Shown here piece by piece: positions 61,585 through 64,000 of a stretch of DNA of 64,000 bases. A model generated the notes under the pieces. It was not told where the DNA came from and ran no database searches. It worked only from the letters and a program-made list of their open reading frames with translations. The DNA is taken from assembly GCF_007923355.1 (NCBI RefSeq), contig NZ_VOGO01000005.1, positions 62,001 through 126,000 on the forward strand. Direction: 5' to 3'. The position numbers were made by a program, and so were the translations under genes. Numbering within the stretch: position 1 is the stretch's first letter; every line of letters begins with the position of its first letter. This DNA is from Falsiphaeobacter marinintestinus (GTDB taxonomy: Bacteria; Pseudomonadota; Alphaproteobacteria; Rhodobacterales; Rhodobacteraceae).

Positions 61585-62032
61585 TCTTATTGCCTATACC
61601 GATGGTGCCTGTTCCGGAAACCCTGGCCCCGGCGGTTGGGGCGTGCTGATGCGCGCGATGGATGGCGACAAGATCGTCAAACAGCGCGAACTCAAGGGTG
61701 GCGCGGCCAACACGACCAACAACCAGATGGAACTTCTGGCCGCAATCAACGCCCTGGAGGTTCTGGGACGCGCGGCCAAAATCACCATCGTGACCGACAG
61801 CACCTACGTCAAAAACGGTGTGACCGGCTGGATTCATGGCTGGAAGCGGAATGGCTGGCGCACGTCTGCCAAAAAACCGGTGAAGAACGTTGAACTGTGG
61901 CAACGTCTGGACGCAGCGCAGGCGGACCATGATGTGACTTGGGAATGGGTCAAGGGCCATGCCGGGCATCCGGAAAACGAACGCGCTGACGAATTGGCCC
62001 GCGAGGGTATGAAACCGTTCAAGTCGAAATAG
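61577..62032 (+). CDS. rnhA: Ribonuclease HI
   Basis: Degrades RNA in RNA-DNA hybrids. From the ATG at 61577 it has 151 residues. Catalytic acids are visible in [35 protein letters not shown] and the C-terminal [11 protein letters not shown]; the basic handle region ([18 protein letters not shown]) is present, so it is a complete type HI enzyme. It overlaps the methyltransferase gene. Confidence 0.96.
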   Translation: MPDLIAYTDGACSGNPGPGGWGVLMRAMDGDKIVKQRELKGGAANTTNNQMELLAAINALEVLGRAAKITIVTDSTYVKNGVTGWIHGWKRNGWRTSAKKPVKNVELWQRLDAAQADHDVTWEWVKGHAGHPENERADELAREGMKPFKSK

Positions 62033-62040
62033 GCCACGCC

Positions 62041-62664
62041 ATGTCCGTACTGGTGGTTCTGGATTACATGTCGGTGGTGATCTTTGCGCTGACAGGCGCA
62101 CTGGTGGCCAGCCGGGCGCAACTGGATCCCGTGGGTTTTGCCTTTGTCGCCTGCCTGACAGCGGTCGGCGGGGGCACGGTGCGCGACGTGCTGCTGGACC
62201 GTCACCCGGTGTTCTGGGTCGGACAACCCGCCTATATTGCCCTGTCGGTGGCGGCGGCGCTGATCGTGTTCTTTACGGCCCATCTGGTCGAAAGCCGGTA
62301 CAACCTGCTGATCTGGCTGGATAGTTTTGCGCTGTCCTTCGCCATGGCCGCAGGGACTGCCGCCGCCCTGACGCTTAACCAGCCTGCGGTGATTGTGGTG
62401 TTGATGGGGATTTCGACCGGGTGTCTGGGCGGCCTGATGCGGGACGTTGTCTGCAACGAGGTGCCGCTGGTGCTGAAACAGGGCGAACTTTACGTCACCT
62501 GCGCCTTTGTCGGCGCGCTGGTTGCGCTGGTCGCGGTGTGGCTGGATGTGTATCAGCCCGCCGCCTTGGGCCTTGGCGCCCTGGCTTGCTGGAGTCTGCG
62601 GGCCGGGTCACTGGTATTCGGGTGGCGGTTGCCGGTCTACAAGGCGCGTCCGCCGCGACACTGA
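62041..62664 (+). CDS. TRIC/UPF0126-family channel protein
   Basis: A 207-residue membrane protein with seven predicted helices and the duplicated family motif: ACLTAVGGGTVRDVLLDRHP in the first half and GISTGCLGGLMRDVVCNEVP in the second. Prokaryotic TRIC-like proteins form trimeric cation channels; the bacterial role is unclear. It follows rnhA after 8 bases. Confidence 0.9.
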   Translation: MSVLVVLDYMSVVIFALTGALVASRAQLDPVGFAFVACLTAVGGGTVRDVLLDRHPVFWVGQPAYIALSVAAALIVFFTAHLVESRYNLLIWLDSFALSFAMAAGTAAALTLNQPAVIVVLMGISTGCLGGLMRDVVCNEVPLVLKQGELYVTCAFVGALVALVAVWLDVYQPAALGLGALACWSLRAGSLVFGWRLPVYKARPPRH

Positions 62665-62668
62665 CAGA

Positions 62669-62908
62669 TCAGCGGCTACGGTATCTCTGCCACAGCCAGA
62701 TGATCAGCAACGCGCCCAGAACCGCGCCGACAAACCCGGACATCCATCCCATCATCGTCAGCAGCGCCCGCAGGATCAGACCGCCCAGCAACGCGCCGAT
62801 GATACCGATGAACATCGTGGTCGGAATGTCCGCTTCCATCCCCATGATCCGCGTCGCCAGAAATCCGGCGGCGGCCCCGATGATGATCAGTCCAAGAATG
62901 CTCACCAT
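62669..62908 (-). CDS. GlsB/YeaQ/YmgE-family stress membrane protein
   Basis: A 79-residue protein with three membrane segments and the glycine-rich pattern of the transglycosylase-associated family (SILGLIIIGAAAGFLATRIMGMEADIPTTMFIGIIGALLGG). The start at 62906-62908 follows GTGAGG. It lies 7 bases downstream of another small membrane gene and converges with the TRIC-like gene. Confidence 0.88.
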   Translation of the reverse strand: MVSILGLIIIGAAAGFLATRIMGMEADIPTTMFIGIIGALLGGLILRALLTMMGWMSGFVGAVLGALLIIWLWQRYRSR

Positions 62909-62915
62909 GTCAGCC

Positions 62916-63152
62916 TCACTTTTTCCAGTGGAACAGTACGATAACCAACGCGCCGATTGACGACACGATAGCATTGATCCCATGCGACCCGAAGCCGATC
63001 CCGAACATCACCCGCAACAGGTACAGCGCCAATGCCCCGCCGACGCAGATGAACACGGACGGCAAGTACCCGTTATGGGTAAAACCTGACCGCTCGGAAA
63101 TGTACCCGACAATTCCGGCGATCAGCAGGGTTCCGAACAGGGTGACGTGCAT
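62916..63152 (-). CDS. Small membrane protein
   Basis: A 78-residue protein with two to three hydrophobic helices (TLFGTLLIAGIVGYISERSGFTHNGYLPSVFICVGGALALYLLRVMFGIGFG, then AIVSSIGALVIVLFHW). It resembles the following GlsB/YeaQ protein in size and topology but lacks a clear family motif. The two genes are 7 bases apart and probably cotranscribed with fmt, which ends 12 bases upstream. Confidence 0.75.
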   Translation of the reverse strand: MHVTLFGTLLIAGIVGYISERSGFTHNGYLPSVFICVGGALALYLLRVMFGIGFGSHGINAIVSSIGALVIVLFHWKK

Positions 63153-63164
63153 TGTTGTACTCCC

Positions 63165-64000
63165 TCAGAGCCGGGTGCCTTTGGGCACCGGCCAGCCGCG
63201 CAAGAAGGTTTCAGCATCCTGCGCGCCTTTGCCAGCCCTTTGCAACCTGACAAGTTGCACCGCGCCGTCGCCGCACGCCACGGTCAACGCATCATCCAGA
63301 ATGGTTCCGGGCTTCCCCTGCGCGTCCGTGACACGTGACGCCAGCAGCTTGACCCGCTGACCTTCGATCTCGGTCCAGGCCCCGGGAAATGGCGACAGCC
63401 CGCGAATCTGACGGTCGACGGTTTCGGCCGGTTGGGTCCAGTCGACCCGCGCTTCGGCCTTGTCGATCTTATGGGCATAGGTCACGCCCTGATCGGGCTG
63501 CGGATCAGGCGTCAGCTGGGGCAATTTGGCCAGCGCTTCGACGATCAACCCGGCCCCCATGACCGACAGGCGGTCATGCAATTCGGCGGTGGTTTCTTCG
63601 GCCCCGATGGGGGTGGCCTGTCGCAGCAGCACAGGACCGGTATCCAGCCCGGCCTCCATCTGCATGATGCAGACGCCGGTTTCGCCATCCCCCGCCATGA
63701 TCGCGCGATGGATCGGCGCCGCGCCGCGCCAGCGCGGCAGCAGGCTGGCGTGGATGTTGAGGCATCCGTGGGTGGGTGCATCAAGGATGGGTTGCGGCAG
63801 GATCAGGCCATAAGCGACGACCACGGCGATATCGGCGTTCAGAGCTGCAAATTCAGCCTGCGCATCAGCGCTTTTCAGCGAAACCGGGTGGCGAACGGGC
63901 AGGCCCAGTTCCAGAGCGCGGGCATGGACCGGCGTCGGGCGTTCTTTCTTGCCGCGTCCCGCCGGGCGGGGGGGCTGGCAATAGACGCAAGCGATGTCAT
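63165..64000 (-). CDS. fmt: Methionyl-tRNA formyltransferase (5' part outside window)
   Basis: Formylates initiator Met-tRNA using 10-formyltetrahydrofolate. The frame is open to the window edge; about 25 N-terminal codons are missing. Visible: [17 protein letters not shown], the active-site [16 protein letters not shown] with N and H, and [11 protein letters not shown] with the catalytic aspartate region, then the C-terminal OB fold ([35 protein letters not shown]). Usually paired with def, which would lie outside. Confidence 0.96.
   Translation of the reverse strand, partial: DIACVYCQPPRPAGRGKKERPTPVHARALELGLPVRHPVSLKSADAQAEFAALNADIAVVVAYGLILPQPILDAPTHGCLNIHASLLPRWRGAAPIHRAIMAGDGETGVCIMQMEAGLDTGPVLLRQATPIGAEETTAELHDRLSVMGAGLIVEALAKLPQLTPDPQPDQGVTYAHKIDKAEARVDWTQPAETVDRQIRGLSPFPGAWTEIEGQRVKLLASRVTDAQGKPGTILDDALTVACGDGAVQLVRLQRAGKGAQDAETFLRGWPVPKGTRL

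Overview
The window is chromosomal core sequence of a marine Roseobacter-type alphaproteobacterium (Rhodobacterales). This rests on the G+C-rich, densely coded sequence; the block chvI-chvG-hprK-rapZ-EIIA-HPr next to pckA; a methylsuccinyl-CoA dehydrogenase of the ethylmalonyl-CoA pathway; and many short proteins of Rhodobacteraceae type. There are no phage genes, insertion sequences, CRISPR arrays or toxin-antitoxin modules. I found no clearly new biological system; the unusual points are gene arrangement, regulatory sites and one broken gene.

Region 1 (1-25.4 kb) is the transcription/translation cluster read on the minus strand: tuf, tRNA-Trp, secE, nusG, rplK-rplA, rplJ-rplL, rpoB, rpoC (cut by the window edge). 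The order is canonical, but unrelated genes sit between almost every pair: a frameshifted exported protein and an acyl-CoA ligase between rplA and rplJ, a SnoaL-like gene between rplK and nusG, an RTX secreted protein between nusG and secE, an MFS pump and a flavodoxin-fold reductase between secE and tRNA-Trp, and seven genes between tRNA-Trp and tuf. I read sigma70-like promoters (TTGNNN, 16-17 bp, TANNNN or close to it) in front of tuf, tRNA-Trp, secE, rplK and rplJ, so each block can be transcribed independently.

Region 2 (25.4-38.1 kb) holds a lipoprotein, parC, an SH3b protein, an SDR enzyme, a HIG1-type membrane protein with a PduO-type cobalamin adenosyltransferase, etfBA, a DUF6473-like protein, 3-hydroxybutyryl-CoA dehydrogenase, MarC and an acyltransferase. 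Region 3 (35.6-43 kb) is the regulatory PTS/ChvIG block with divergent pckA. Region 4 (43-48.8 kb) has a TauE/SafE permease, mcd with a readable promoter and a possible operator, a hairpin-rich spacer, TrmO-like, META-domain, recO, DUF1491 and era.

Region 5 (48.8-51.9 kb) has a periplasmic amidohydrolase divergent from a haloalkane dehalogenase with an intact catalytic set. Region 6 (51.9-58.6 kb) is the conserved minus-strand run rnc-lepB-acpS-pdxJ-DUF2062-rsh-rpoZ-folK. Region 7 (58.7-64 kb) has a NYN/LabA protein, ispH, DUF3429, a methyltransferase, rnhA, a TRIC-like channel, two small membrane proteins and the 3' part of fmt.

A metabolic theme links scattered genes: mcd, ETF, hydroxybutyryl-CoA dehydrogenase, cobalamin adenosylation, a probable mesaconyl-CoA isomerase/hydratase pair and PEP carboxykinase all fit C2 (acetyl-CoA) assimilation through the ethylmalonyl-CoA pathway followed by gluconeogenesis.
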